From contig CAIQUS010000173.1 of NCBI GenBank assembly GCA_903875045.1, forward strand, positions 1-64,000: DNA of 64,000 bases. Reading direction: 5' to 3'. The notes under the pieces are model-generated. The model was given only the letters and a program-made list of their open reading frames with translations, did not search any database and was not told the DNA's origin. How positions within the stretch are numbered: position 1 is the stretch's first letter; each line of letters begins with the position of its first letter. The translations under genes and the position numbers were made by a program. Of the stretch, positions 34,925 through 43,114 are shown one piece after another. Origin of the DNA: an uncultured Bacteroidales bacterium. GTDB taxonomy: Bacteria > Bacteroidota > Bacteroidia > Bacteroidales > FEN-979.

Positions 34925-36238
34925 TTAAACTAAAACATCTTCTTTTTTCTCTTCCCCCTGTGATCCGGATAGGGGGACGATGGTAATAAACTTGGATGCG
35001 ATGGTAAAAAGGAGGCAGAAAATGGCAACTCCTGCTGCCGTCAGGCTCCATTCGACCCAGGTTGCCGAATAATTAAGCCATTCGGGGCGTGCATCCTGAA
35101 TAGGCAGATAGGGTGATTCAAGTGTGGGTACCACAATGATATAGCGGTTGAGCCACAATGCAATAATCACTACCACAGAGGTTATCGTGATGTTGGAGAT
35201 GGTCCTGAATTTGGCAATGCCAACTACCAGCAATGGCAAAAGCACTCCTATGTAATTGGAGATGATGAACGGCCAATAGAATTCTTTAAAGAGCAACTGG
35301 ATCAAAAGTTCATCATTTTTTTCAGAACCATACCATTTCGTGAGGTAATCGCTAAAGGTAAAGTAACCAAAAAATGCTGCAAGTACCAGCATAATTAAGC
35401 CAACGGCCACAAAGTGCTTTTTCGTGATATATTCCTCAAGGTGGTAAACTTTCCGGAAAACCCACATACATACAATCAAAACGGCACTTCCAGAATAGAC
35501 GGCCGCAATGACGAAATAGGGGCCAAAAATAGTGCTGTGCCAGCCTGGTTGCAGGGTAACGCTGAAAATCCAGGCCAAAACAGAGTACACGATGATGGCG
35601 ATAGAAATGACCATGGCGGCCATGATGTCGGTGGCCCGGTTTAAACGTTGTTGTTGTTCAGGGGTGCCGGTGTATCCCAATGCCAGCACTTTGTATAATT
35701 TTTTTCTCCAGTTCGGAAGTTGCAGCAATTCATAGTCCCTGAGTGTTGCCAGGTCACGCAATAAAGAGAGGTACAAGAAGATAAAACATCCGAAAATATC
35801 GGTTGTAATGGCGATCACGTCCCAGGTGATTGGTGACTGGATTCTTCCGAACAGCACCAGGTAATGCAATTTATCAAGACGGCCAATGCAGAGGAGGATA
35901 AAGCAGGGTCCGATCAACAGCGCAATAATGGTGATGAATTCGGCCATGCGGATGATCGGCTTACGCCAGGCCGTTTTAAACAGGTGCAATGTACCTGATA
36001 TAAGCGCACCGGCATAACTGACCCCCATGAAAAAGATAAAATTCACGATATACACTCCCCATACCACGTTGTCGCGCATACCGGTAACTTCATGTCCCAG
36101 AAATACTTGCTGAAGGAAGGCATAAAACCCCAAACCGATAACGGCCAATAAAAATACAATCCAGACATATCCTTGTATAGAAGTCCGTTCGAGTTGGGGG
36201 GCAAAGTCCCTTAATGGATTTTTTTGTTGCAGTTCCAT
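34925..36238 (-). CDS. NrfD/PsrC-family membrane quinone-interacting subunit
   Basis: A 437-residue polytopic protein with about ten membrane helices. The NrfD signature is visible in VWGVYIVNFIFFMGVSYAGALISG and in the following helices. NrfD subunits exchange electrons between membrane quinones and a bound iron-sulfur protein without heme. The iron-sulfur partner is encoded 2 bases upstream. Length and helix count resemble the larger NrfD proteins of alternative complex III and Hme/Qrc-type complexes rather than small NrfD of nitrite reductase. Confidence 0.88.
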   Translation of the reverse strand: MELQQKNPLRDFAPQLERTSIQGYVWIVFLLAVIGLGFYAFLQQVFLGHEVTGMRDNVVWGVYIVNFIFFMGVSYAGALISGTLHLFKTAWRKPIIRMAEFITIIALLIGPCFILLCIGRLDKLHYLVLFGRIQSPITWDVIAITTDIFGCFIFLYLSLLRDLATLRDYELLQLPNWRKKLYKVLALGYTGTPEQQQRLNRATDIMAAMVISIAIIVYSVLAWIFSVTLQPGWHSTIFGPYFVIAAVYSGSAVLIVCMWVFRKVYHLEEYITKKHFVAVGLIMLVLAAFFGYFTFSDYLTKWYGSEKNDELLIQLLFKEFYWPFIISNYIGVLLPLLVVGIAKFRTISNITITSVVVIIALWLNRYIIVVPTLESPYLPIQDARPEWLNYSATWVEWSLTAAGVAIFCLLFTIASKFITIVPLSGSQGEEKKEDVLV

Positions 36239-36240
36239 GG

Positions 36241-37203
36241 TTACGGTTTATTTTTTTTACTGTAAGGTGTGTCCTTGTAACGATCTTTCACTGATTCTTC
36301 CAAATCGCCGAAGCCCCTGTCAACTTCAAACTGGCGATCGACGGGAGGTAAATAGTAAACACACGGGCGTGTTCCGAGTGTTTCAAGATAGCGGTAACCA
36401 GCCCGGTCGTGAATGAGTTTGCTGAATTGGTAGGTCTCCGTGCCATTGGTTACCGTGTCTTCGTCAACATCGCCAAAATAGATAACACCCATCGGGCATG
36501 CAGAAGCACAATACGGGATTTTGCCAACCCTGATCAGATCGGGACAAAAGTCACATTTTGAAACGGTGCCTTCTTTACCGGGGCTGCTGGCTTCGGGGGA
36601 ATAGGGCTCCTTGTCTTCATCAAATTCAGGGTAATGTTTCCAGGCAAATACACGCGTGGAATAGGGGCAACCGGTCATGCAAAATTTACATCCGATGCAT
36701 CGTTCATTGTCGATCAGCACAATGCCATCTGAGCGCTTATATGTTGCACCAACCGGACATACACTCACACACAGAGGGTTATCGCAATGGAAGCAGGGTT
36801 TTGGAAACCAGTACGGGGCTGTTTTTTCAGAGTCCTGAAGCAGGTATACCTTCATAAATTCCTGACTTTGGGGAAGGTGATGACCTTTTTGGCATGCCTC
36901 AACGCATTTGCGGGCGTTTTTGCATTTTCCAAGGTCGATGACCATCACAAATTTCCGGCCGGGAATTCCTTTATGAGACTCTTCACGTGAAACGCGGGGC
37001 AGTTTTAACAAACCCCGGTCCACCTCCATAATTTCGCCATCGGTCGTAAGAACTTTTACCTTTTCTCCGGTTTCGGCGGCGTTTGTGTCGACATAGGCAG
37101 CAAGGAGACCACTACCAATAGCCACCCCCGCACCGGCGATAAGACCTTTTTTAAGGAACTGACGACGTGAGTTTTTCTGGTCTTTATTCAATTCTTCTTC
37201 CAC
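36241..37203 (-). CDS. Tat-exported four-cluster ferredoxin-like subunit (DmsB/NrfC/HybA type)
   Basis: 320 residues. The Tat signal SRRQFLKKG near residue 12 precedes a hydrophobic stretch, so it is exported folded. Four cysteine groups follow: CKNARKCVEAC, CFHCDNPLCVSVC, CIGCKFCMTGC, and CDFC with CASAC. In the first group Ala stands where CxxC usually has its second Cys, suggesting a 3Fe-4S or altered cluster. It would pass electrons between NrfD and the periplasmic cytochromes. No molybdopterin or other catalytic subunit is in the operon. Confidence 0.88.
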   Translation of the reverse strand: MEEELNKDQKNSRRQFLKKGLIAGAGVAIGSGLLAAYVDTNAAETGEKVKVLTTDGEIMEVDRGLLKLPRVSREESHKGIPGRKFVMVIDLGKCKNARKCVEACQKGHHLPQSQEFMKVYLLQDSEKTAPYWFPKPCFHCDNPLCVSVCPVGATYKRSDGIVLIDNERCIGCKFCMTGCPYSTRVFAWKHYPEFDEDKEPYSPEASSPGKEGTVSKCDFCPDLIRVGKIPYCASACPMGVIYFGDVDEDTVTNGTETYQFSKLIHDRAGYRYLETLGTRPCVYYLPPVDRQFEVDRGFGDLEESVKDRYKDTPYSKKNKP

Positions 37204-37214
37204 GTTGATAGATT

Positions 37215-37838
37215 TTAGTGAGATTCATGGTAACCATTGATCATGCTTTTAAAGTTGCTTGTCGGGGTTTTTCCGATGGTGCAAAAATAGATATGTACAC
37301 ACATGATGATGCTGATTGCAAAGCCGGAACCAATATGCAGCAGATCGGTCAGATCAAGTCCGCTGAAGCCAAAGAAACTGTTCACAGTAATTTCCGGGTA
37401 AAGCAGTCCCCAGCCTGAAAGAATTACAAAAGGAACAAATCCATACATTAAAACCACATAAGTAACCTGCTGCAGAGGATTGAATTTGCTCTCTTCATTG
37501 ATAGGAAACGGAGCGTGTTCTTTTTTGAAAATGCCAATGGTGTAATATAAAAATTGCTTTGTAAGGCGAATGAAAAATCCTTTGACCGGAATGACATAAT
37601 AGGCGCCATTTGGGGTGAAGAGATTTCCGAGAAAAAATCCTGTATAGCTGAGGGTTAAGAGAATTCCCGCTATATTATGCAGCGTTACTGCGGCATTAAA
37701 TTTAACTACGGTACCCGGATTTGAAAACTGGATGCTCAAACCGGTGATGATTAAAACAAGACAGAGGAGGGCATTGGTCATGTGCCAGATCCTGATCCAG
37801 ACAGGATACAAATAGATTCGTTCAGATGAATGGTTCAT
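37215..37838 (-). CDS. Four-helix membrane cytochrome b subunit
   Basis: 207 residues with four predicted helices and candidate heme-ligand histidines in WIRIWHMTN (helix 1), VTLHNIAG (helix 2), LLHIGSG and CVHIYFC (helices 3-4), the pattern of diheme cytochrome b subunits of formate dehydrogenase and hydrogenase type. It lies 11 bases upstream of the Fe-S gene and 9 bases downstream of the seven-heme cytochrome gene. It gives the complex a second quinone site beside NrfD. Confidence 0.82.
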   Translation of the reverse strand: MNHSSERIYLYPVWIRIWHMTNALLCLVLIITGLSIQFSNPGTVVKFNAAVTLHNIAGILLTLSYTGFFLGNLFTPNGAYYVIPVKGFFIRLTKQFLYYTIGIFKKEHAPFPINEESKFNPLQQVTYVVLMYGFVPFVILSGWGLLYPEITVNSFFGFSGLDLTDLLHIGSGFAISIIMCVHIYFCTIGKTPTSNFKSMINGYHESH

Positions 37839-37847
37839 AGGATAACT

Positions 37848-38867
37848 TTATTTTTTTATACGGAGTGCCGCATGAATGATGATAACCAGGATTGTCATTG
37901 CAAAAATGACCAGACTAATGATATTCAGTGTGTTGCTTTTGTCCGGGCCGATGGATGTTGCGTCTCCCAAAAGAAGAGCCCTGAAAACTCCTTCCTTCTG
38001 AATGTTCTCACTTACCTGATACTTGTATAGGGATGCATAGAGTATTGAGTTTTTTGAATGGCAGGACTCACATTTCCTGACAGCCTGGCTTTTCATAACC
38101 ACATGATGAGCCACAACAAGCGTATCTTCATTTTTAGCATGGCATTCGATGCAGCGCACGTTGGTAAAGTGGGCGGCCTGGTTGGGCAACCACTCGTGTT
38201 TTTGCAAGAGATTGGGTTTCGCTTTTGTGGTGAGCAGCTGATAATTTTTCAAATCACCATGACAATTGAGACAAATCATGTTATCATAGGTAATTGTGGT
38301 AGCAAGGTTTTCATTGGTGCGGGCGTTGATTTTATAGGTATGTGCATTGTGGCACATCCAGCAGGTAAAATCTTCGCTATGTTTTTCGGAATGGACACTT
38401 GCCTGAAATTCCGTTTCAATTTGTTCAAATTTGAATTTGGCATATTTTTCGTCACCGCCGTGGCAGTCGATACAATTTGCCTTGGCTTCCATGCGAAGGT
38501 CACCTGCATGGGGAAAGGTGACATAATCTTCCGAATGACAATCGGTGCATTTGAATTCGCGATGATTTGAAACATAAAATACATCACGGTTCATGACCAG
38601 TTCGGCGAACATTTTTTTGGTAACTGTTTTTTTTGATTCAGGGTTTACGTAGGTATATTTTGACTGGCCGTGGCATTTGAGGCAGTTTTCATTTTCTGCG
38701 GCATTTTTAAATTTGGAAAGATCAACTTTGGAGGGTTTTTCTTCTTCGGGCTGTATTTTTTTTGCAGGGGCAGTGTCGGATGTTTTCACCAGTGTAAATG
38801 CGAGTGTAAAAAGCATCAGTAAAACCAGTACAACCCAGGCAGGCCGGATATTTGCTTTGTAAATCAT
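37848..38867 (-). CDS. Membrane-anchored seven-heme c-type cytochrome
   Basis: 339 residues with an N-terminal membrane anchor (about 10-28), a periplasmic domain with seven CxxCH motifs (CLKCH, CTDCH, CIDCH, CWMCH, CLNCH, CIECH, CESCH) and a C-terminal helix (about 315-335). Extra histidines such as those in VAHHVV and SVHSEKH are likely distal ligands. It is the first gene of the inner-membrane electron-transfer operon, after a strong terminator that separates it from the monoheme cytochrome upstream. It probably links the cytochrome b/Fe-S/NrfD unit to periplasmic carriers. Confidence 0.9.
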   Translation of the reverse strand: MIYKANIRPAWVVLVLLMLFTLAFTLVKTSDTAPAKKIQPEEEKPSKVDLSKFKNAAENENCLKCHGQSKYTYVNPESKKTVTKKMFAELVMNRDVFYVSNHREFKCTDCHSEDYVTFPHAGDLRMEAKANCIDCHGGDEKYAKFKFEQIETEFQASVHSEKHSEDFTCWMCHNAHTYKINARTNENLATTITYDNMICLNCHGDLKNYQLLTTKAKPNLLQKHEWLPNQAAHFTNVRCIECHAKNEDTLVVAHHVVMKSQAVRKCESCHSKNSILYASLYKYQVSENIQKEGVFRALLLGDATSIGPDKSNTLNIISLVIFAMTILVIIIHAALRIKK

Positions 38868-38906
38868 AATTTTTATTGTAGAGTGTTAAACGGGTTGACC
38901 GGAAAA

Positions 38907-38946
38907 AAAATGGGTGTTTCCGGTGATGACCGGATACACCCATTTT
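38907..38946 (-). terminator. Strong terminator between the two halves of the cytochrome region
   Basis: An 18-bp stem with one mismatch (38907-38924 with 38929-38946, loop GATG) whose T-run lies on the minus-strand 3' side. It ends transcription of the monoheme cytochrome unit before the seven-heme operon. Confidence 0.85.
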
Positions 38947-38973
38947 GTAAATCATTGTTGAATGAACATGCAA

Positions 38974-39393
38974 CTACTTTTTCATTGTGCGCATGAAAGC
39001 AACCAATGCCCAGCGATCGCCGGCTTCAGCAATTTTCTTTTCGTAAGCAGGCATTTCATCACGGCCTTTATCGGTGCGATAGAAAAGCTCGCCATCGGTA
39101 GAAGCCTGGAAGGCTGCAGAGGAGAAATCACCAGGAAAAGTTTTCAGTGATGCGCCCTTTGGACCATCGCCCAGCCCTTTGCTTCCATGGCATGATTTGC
39201 AATGTTTTGCCCAGAGGTCTTTGCCTGTAGCAACATCGGCTTTTGACGGTGATTTCATGGCTTTATCTTTATCTGGCACAGGCCATGGTTTTGCTTTTGC
39301 CTGAGACTGAGCCAGAGCGGCATTGCCGAACAGAAAAACTACAGCAATGACTGCAGCTACCATAATTGTTGCGAATTTTTGTGTTGTTTTCAT
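38974..39393 (-). CDS. Periplasmic monoheme class I cytochrome c
   Basis: 139 residues with a cleavable signal peptide (ALA-QS near residue 28), one CKSCH heme site near residue 65 and a Met axial ligand in DEMPAY. GSKGLGDGPKG and the C-terminal helix WALVAFMRTM are typical of the cytochrome_CBB3/class I fold. It is a likely soluble shuttle between the inner-membrane complex and outer-membrane partners. It lies 38 bases after the DUF5777 barrel gene. Confidence 0.92.
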   Translation of the reverse strand: MKTTQKFATIMVAAVIAVVFLFGNAALAQSQAKAKPWPVPDKDKAMKSPSKADVATGKDLWAKHCKSCHGSKGLGDGPKGASLKTFPGDFSSAAFQASTDGELFYRTDKGRDEMPAYEKKIAEAGDRWALVAFMRTMKK

Positions 39394-39431
39394 AATTAAT
39401 TTAGGTTAAGGTTAAACAAGATTTTAGTCAG

Positions 39432-40382
39432 TTAAAAACTCCATAAACGGGTAAGGTTGAAGCCAACAAGAATGAAGCCATTAAAAAAGTTATTGGTGTT
39501 ATGCATTACGACCTCTGAAGGTAAAATTCCCTGCGCGGCAGAAATATAAAGATGAAAGGCATGGGTACTTGTTGATACCTCCCAGCCCAATGAAAAGTTG
39601 GCATAAGGAGCTTTGTTCTTAGGAAACTCCATCCAATTGTATCCATCCCTGACAATAAAAGCGGGATCGTAATTTAAAACTATTGGCTGAGTGTAGGCAA
39701 GAACAATGGATGATTGAGGACTTACCTTGATGCGGCCAAGCAACGAAAAGGCTAAAGCATCATTTCTGGCGGAAGAGTCGGAAGTACGGTCAACCTTGTT
39801 GAAATGTGTATAGCTGATACCTAACTGAGCAGACAACATCCCATTGAACCTGCGGGCAAACATGAACTCATTGTAGTAAGCCAGACGATCAACAAATTTA
39901 TAATCGTCACCAAATTTGGTTTTGTTAGTGGCATTCAATGAGAGGTTGAAGTAATAGGCAATGGTGAGGGGGAAACCGCCTTTACGCTGATGCATGAAGG
40001 CATATTTCACCTGCAGGTCCTGGAGGCGGCTGTTTTTTGTTGTCCCCAGCCCGACAATCAGATTTTTGGTGATGCTGAAATTTAAACCCAAACGGATGTT
40101 GGAGGCACCCCAAAGCCCGCCGAGGTCTGACCAGCCATTCTGGATCGTACCGAACCGGTGCTGTAATACAAATTCGAGGGTTTTTGAAGGAGGAACTGCC
40201 ACTGTGATATTGTCCATACAAATGCCGCTTTCAAAAGCAGCTTTGGCCAGAGGTTTTTGTGTTACTTCCGGCTCGGCAGGAATCGAGTCCTGCGCTATAA
40301 TTGTTCCGAGTCCTGAGAACACGAATGCCAGGGCAAGGATTATTCTTTTCGTCGAAATAATAGAAGTGTGCATTGTTTTCAT
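39432..40382 (-). CDS. DUF5777-family outer-membrane beta-barrel protein
   Basis: About 316 residues with a signal peptide ending GTIIAQ. The rest is alternating amphipathic strands (LEFVLQHRFG, IRLGLNFSIT, NLIVGLG, FPLTIAYYFNLSLN, FNGMLSAQLGISYTHF) and ends in an aromatic residue (LTRLWSF), as outer-membrane barrels do. DUF5777 proteins are seen near cytochrome genes in this phylum. Several in-frame ATGs exist; starts upstream of 40382 lengthen the basic N-terminus, and the longest overlaps the preceding gene. A pore for a heme wire is an attractive but unproven role. Confidence 0.72.
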   Translation of the reverse strand: MKTMHTSIISTKRIILALAFVFSGLGTIIAQDSIPAEPEVTQKPLAKAAFESGICMDNITVAVPPSKTLEFVLQHRFGTIQNGWSDLGGLWGASNIRLGLNFSITKNLIVGLGTTKNSRLQDLQVKYAFMHQRKGGFPLTIAYYFNLSLNATNKTKFGDDYKFVDRLAYYNEFMFARRFNGMLSAQLGISYTHFNKVDRTSDSSARNDALAFSLLGRIKVSPQSSIVLAYTQPIVLNYDPAFIVRDGYNWMEFPKNKAPYANFSLGWEVSTSTHAFHLYISAAQGILPSEVVMHNTNNFFNGFILVGFNLTRLWSF

Positions 40383-40413
40383 TTTTTTAGTGAATACTTT
40401 TTTCATGCCGGAA

Positions 40414-40794
40414 TTAATTGTTCTTTGCGCCTTCATCGATCCAATATTTGAGGGTCGCGATATCGGTGGTGTTGGAATAAGTATTCATGCTTGCACCAGG
40501 GAGCATCTTTTTATATAAAACGCTTTCTGCAGAATTGAACTTAACAACCATATTGTTATCGAAAAGACTTTGGTACGATTTTCCAGTCCGCAGGTCGGGA
40601 ATCTGGGTTCCTGCATGACACATGACACAACTTTTACTGAAAATTGGCTGTACTTTAAGCGAAAAACTGGTTGAATCGCCCGGAGGAGGAGGAGGGGGAG
40701 GAGCATCCGGCTGAATGGTGGCATATTCACATGCTCCAAACAGAAAAATTCCCAACAGGACGGCCAATAGATTGATCAGTTTAATCTTTTGCAT
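40414..40794 (-). CDS. Single-heme cytochrome lipoprotein with polyproline linker
   Basis: 126 residues from the ATG at 40794; an upstream ATG at 40851 adds 19 residues before the signal helix. The lipobox LFGAC puts a lipid near residue 22, followed by an acidic and polyproline linker, then VQPIFSKSCVMCH (heme site) and a Met in KKMLPGASM as likely axial ligand. The C-terminal YWIDEGAKNN is common in this type of small heme domain. It is first of a three-gene unit with the barrel and monoheme cytochrome genes. Confidence 0.82.
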   Translation of the reverse strand: MQKIKLINLLAVLLGIFLFGACEYATIQPDAPPPPPPPGDSTSFSLKVQPIFSKSCVMCHAGTQIPDLRTGKSYQSLFDNNMVVKFNSAESVLYKKMLPGASMNTYSNTTDIATLKYWIDEGAKNN

Positions 40795-40848
40795 ATATTT
40801 TAAATTAGGGGTTATCAGGTAAAAATATGAATAAATATCATTAGTTAT

Positions 40849-40856
40849 CAAATTTA
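40849..40856 (-). promoter_or_regulatory. -7 element of the lipoprotein-barrel-cytochrome unit
   Basis: TAAATTTG on the minus strand matches TAnnTTTG, 55 bases before the ATG at 40794. It touches the terminator of the upstream gene, and no -33 TTTG is visible. Confidence 0.4.
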
Positions 40857-40894
40857 AAAAAAGGCTTCAAGGAGTAGATCCTTAAAGCCTTTTT
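40857..40894 (-). terminator. Terminator after the first six-heme lipoprotein gene
   Basis: AAGGCTTCAAGGA (40861-40873) pairs with TCCTTAAAGCCTT (40879-40891) with one mismatch, and the minus-strand tail is T-rich. Confidence 0.8.
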
Positions 40895-40910
40895 CGGGTG
40901 TCAGACCTGA

Positions 40911-42266
40911 TTACAAGCCTGCATCATTCAATGCTTTGACAGAATTGGTCAAAAGCGCTCTGGAATAAGAGGTGTTGTGGATGCCTAAGCTATACTCCCT
41001 TAAACAGAATTGGAAGTTGATGATGGCGCCCAACTGAACATTCAATAATTTGGGGAATTTTGGTTTGGCCATGTTGGTGGCACTTGTGTTATATGGATCC
41101 CTCCAATAACCGTCATCATTTGTTCCTGCACTATAAATATCCAGGTAACCATCAAAGTTGCCGGCGGAGACACCAGCCCAAAGGTTGGCTGCAGAGGCAT
41201 CGCTGTGAAGAATGTTATGTCCGCCGCCGCAAGCATTGATTTTTGTGGCTAAAGCGTCAAGCAAACCTTTGATTTCGGTACGTGTGGCTTTCCATTTTAC
41301 GCTGTTTGCATCAATAGGCGCATCAATATGGCAACCGGCTATGTTGCAACCAACGAAATTCCAGGTAGTACCTGAACCCAGTGGAGTTTCAATTGCATTT
41401 CTGACATTGAACGAATGTCCGCCGGCAACACCCGTCATCGGGCTGGCCATGTGGCAATCCTGACAGGTAGCTTTTGTGGTATGAGGAGAGTTGGTATAAG
41501 GAATGGTACCAGGAAATTCGATTGCACCCTGACCTGCATATAAAGCACCAACAGCACCGTAGTGAATGTGCATTCTGTAAGAGGGTTTCAAATACTTGTT
41601 TTTCGCACCGGCGGCACTGTCAAACATAACGGTCAACGGGCTGCTGATCAGAGAATCATAGTTGAGCAATCTGGCAGCAGGATCATTTCCGCATGTAAGC
41701 GGACGAGGCTGGTGACATTTTACGCATAAATTGCTTTTTCCACCACCCTGGGCAAGGTCGATGGTTTTCAATCCGCCTCTCATGGTCATTGGGACAGGAG
41801 CTACGTTGGTTAACGCAATATCCGAAGTTTCGTAGGTTGTGTGTAAACTGCTGTGGCAGGTAAAGCAACCGATTTCACCAATGGCGTTGGCTGCATTTGT
41901 GGCATAACCATTTACCCATTTATTGGTTGTGGTATTGAATGTAAAGGTTGCCGGGACGTTGTTTTCACAAACATACACATAAGCTTTTTGTTCGTGGCAA
42001 GGGCCGCATGCTGTATTTCCGGCTTCTTCGAATGCAGCAGCTCCCCATGAATGTTTCGACAACTGAAATTCAGTGGCAATGGCATCCACGACAGCTTTTT
42101 TATGGCAATTCTGGCAAGTTTCACTTGCATCTTTTCCATTGGTACCATCTTTACCAGCGGGGCCGGTAAGACCCTGGGGGCCTTCCTTGGTGCAGGAAGT
42201 GAAGATTAAACATGCAGCGGCGATCATCACTCCGGCTGCGTAAAAGAATTTTTGTACATTTTTCAT
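40911..42266 (-). CDS. Six-heme cytochrome lipoprotein with collagen-like stalk, copy 1
   Basis: 451 residues. A lipoprotein signal ends at Cys25 (FTSC). The mature start KEGPQGLTGPAGKDGTNGKD is six Gly-X-Y triplets, a collagen-like stalk. Heme sites follow: CQNCH, CGPCH, CFTCH, CVKCH, CQDCH and one unusual CNIAGCH (CX4CH). The C-terminal ~110 residues have no heme motif. A TTG 69 bases upstream is rejected because it lies in the -7 element. It shares layout and upstream DNA with copy 2 at 43.1-44.4 kb, so the two are paralogs. Its position, anchor and stalk suggest an outer-membrane or surface electron carrier. Confidence 0.88.
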   Translation of the reverse strand: MKNVQKFFYAAGVMIAAACLIFTSCTKEGPQGLTGPAGKDGTNGKDASETCQNCHKKAVVDAIATEFQLSKHSWGAAAFEEAGNTACGPCHEQKAYVYVCENNVPATFTFNTTTNKWVNGYATNAANAIGEIGCFTCHSSLHTTYETSDIALTNVAPVPMTMRGGLKTIDLAQGGGKSNLCVKCHQPRPLTCGNDPAARLLNYDSLISSPLTVMFDSAAGAKNKYLKPSYRMHIHYGAVGALYAGQGAIEFPGTIPYTNSPHTTKATCQDCHMASPMTGVAGGHSFNVRNAIETPLGSGTTWNFVGCNIAGCHIDAPIDANSVKWKATRTEIKGLLDALATKINACGGGHNILHSDASAANLWAGVSAGNFDGYLDIYSAGTNDDGYWRDPYNTSATNMAKPKFPKLLNVQLGAIINFQFCLREYSLGIHNTSYSRALLTNSVKALNDAGL

Positions 42267-42332
42267 ACGGTTACTTTTTTTGTTAATAAATACGTTTATG
42301 CAGCAGACAACTTGTGCAAATTGTTTCGGGAA

Positions 42333-42430
42333 CAAAAATATCGAAGATTATGATGACCGCTGTTAATAAGTCGGTGAGATTTGTTAATATAATAACTGAT
42401 ATATCTCAATTGTACATTGACAAATATCAA
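42333..42430 (-). promoter_or_regulatory. FNR-type promoter region of six-heme copy 1
   Basis: On the minus strand a -7 element TATTTTTG (42333-42340) has no good -33 partner. Upstream lie two FNR/CRP-like boxes: CTGATATATCTCAA on the plus strand at 42396-42409 (8 of 10 arm bases of TTGATNNNNATCAA) and TTGACAAATATCAA at 42417-42430 (9 of 10), offset by 21 bases. The inner box centre is 66 bases from the -7 centre, a class I activator distance. The same geometry is seen at copy 2. Confidence 0.75.
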
Positions 42431-42756
42431 CAGACACATTTGTATTACAGGTTGATCGTTGTTTTTAGCGTCAGATAATCGAATTTTGACTGAAAATATA
42501 AAGTTGCTGTGAAAACATTATCAGACAATTTTTTTGCACTTTTCGGGAAAACCGTAGAGACTGTTTAAATTTATTTTGTGCCTCCGGCACAGGTTTACGC
42601 AAAGAAATATAACCGAATAAGAATTCTAAACAGACGCTGAACCTTTATAAAAAGCAGCCTATCCCTTTGGGCCGGGGATAAAACCAAGCTAATCTATGAT
42701 TATTATTCTCCATCCGGATAAGCCAGAATTAACCGGCCCCGGAGGCCTGTTCCAGC

Positions 42757-42924
42757 TCGCTCCCTTGGTGCGAAATATTGGTAGGACGTTGATATTTGGG
42801 AACAATTCGCTCCGTAGGTGCGAAATTATTTCCCGGATTATAAAATCAAAAAAATTGCGCACCTATGGAGCGCTGAGATCGGGGGGGCATACGGACTACC
42901 AATATTCGGCTCCTACGGAGCAGG
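42757..42924. repeat. Large imperfect inverted repeat in a 700-base gene-free gap
   Basis: Outer arms GCTCCCTTGGTGCGAAATATTGGTAG (split over 42760-42785) and its counterpart near 42895-42924 enclose inner arms TCGCTCCGTAGGTGCG (42807-42822) and CGCACCTATGGAGCG (42858-42872). Nested pairing would give a long stem. An open frame crosses it but has no coding character. Related words (CCTCCGGCACAGG near 42580, CGCCGCAGGTGCGG near 51970) suggest a dispersed element. The rest of 42431-43049 shows nothing recognisable. Confidence 0.6.
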
Positions 42925-43049
42925 GAAGGATTATTGATAATATGTATTTCCACATAGGAAGGGTTTTGCCAAATTCAAGTACGCTTGGTACAAATGCGCT
43001 CAATCAAAGAATAGAATTCCTGCTTGACCGAAAGGGATAGTCAGTAAAA

Positions 43050-43093
43050 AAAAGAAATCCCGGGAAAACAATTGTTTTCCCGGGATTTCTTTT
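43050..43093. terminator. 44-bp perfect palindrome, bidirectional terminator
   Basis: A 22-bp arm with no loop, built around CCCGGG on each side and AACAATTGTT in the centre, flanked by A-run and T-run. It sits 21 bases after the stop of the copy 2 gene on the minus strand and would terminate transcripts from both sides. Confidence 0.85.
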
Positions 43094-43114
43094 GAACAAT
43101 TAAAACAGTTCAGT

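Noticed and set aside
36980-36999. TTCACGTGAAAC, resembling a third parS site
   Set aside because: Only about 12 of 16 positions match, and it lies inside the Fe-S protein coding sequence. One half fits well, so chance is likely.
42266-42335. Longer N-terminus (23 residues) for both six-heme lipoproteins
   Set aside because: The extension is the conserved leader. Its TTG start coincides with the last bases of the -7 element, and the lipoprotein signal begins properly at the internal ATG.
42696-43040. Open frame of 114 codons on the plus strand in the gap between the six-heme genes
   Set aside because: It runs through both arms of the large inverted repeat, has no recognisable domain and no promoter or start context. 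Its openness is explained by the repeat.
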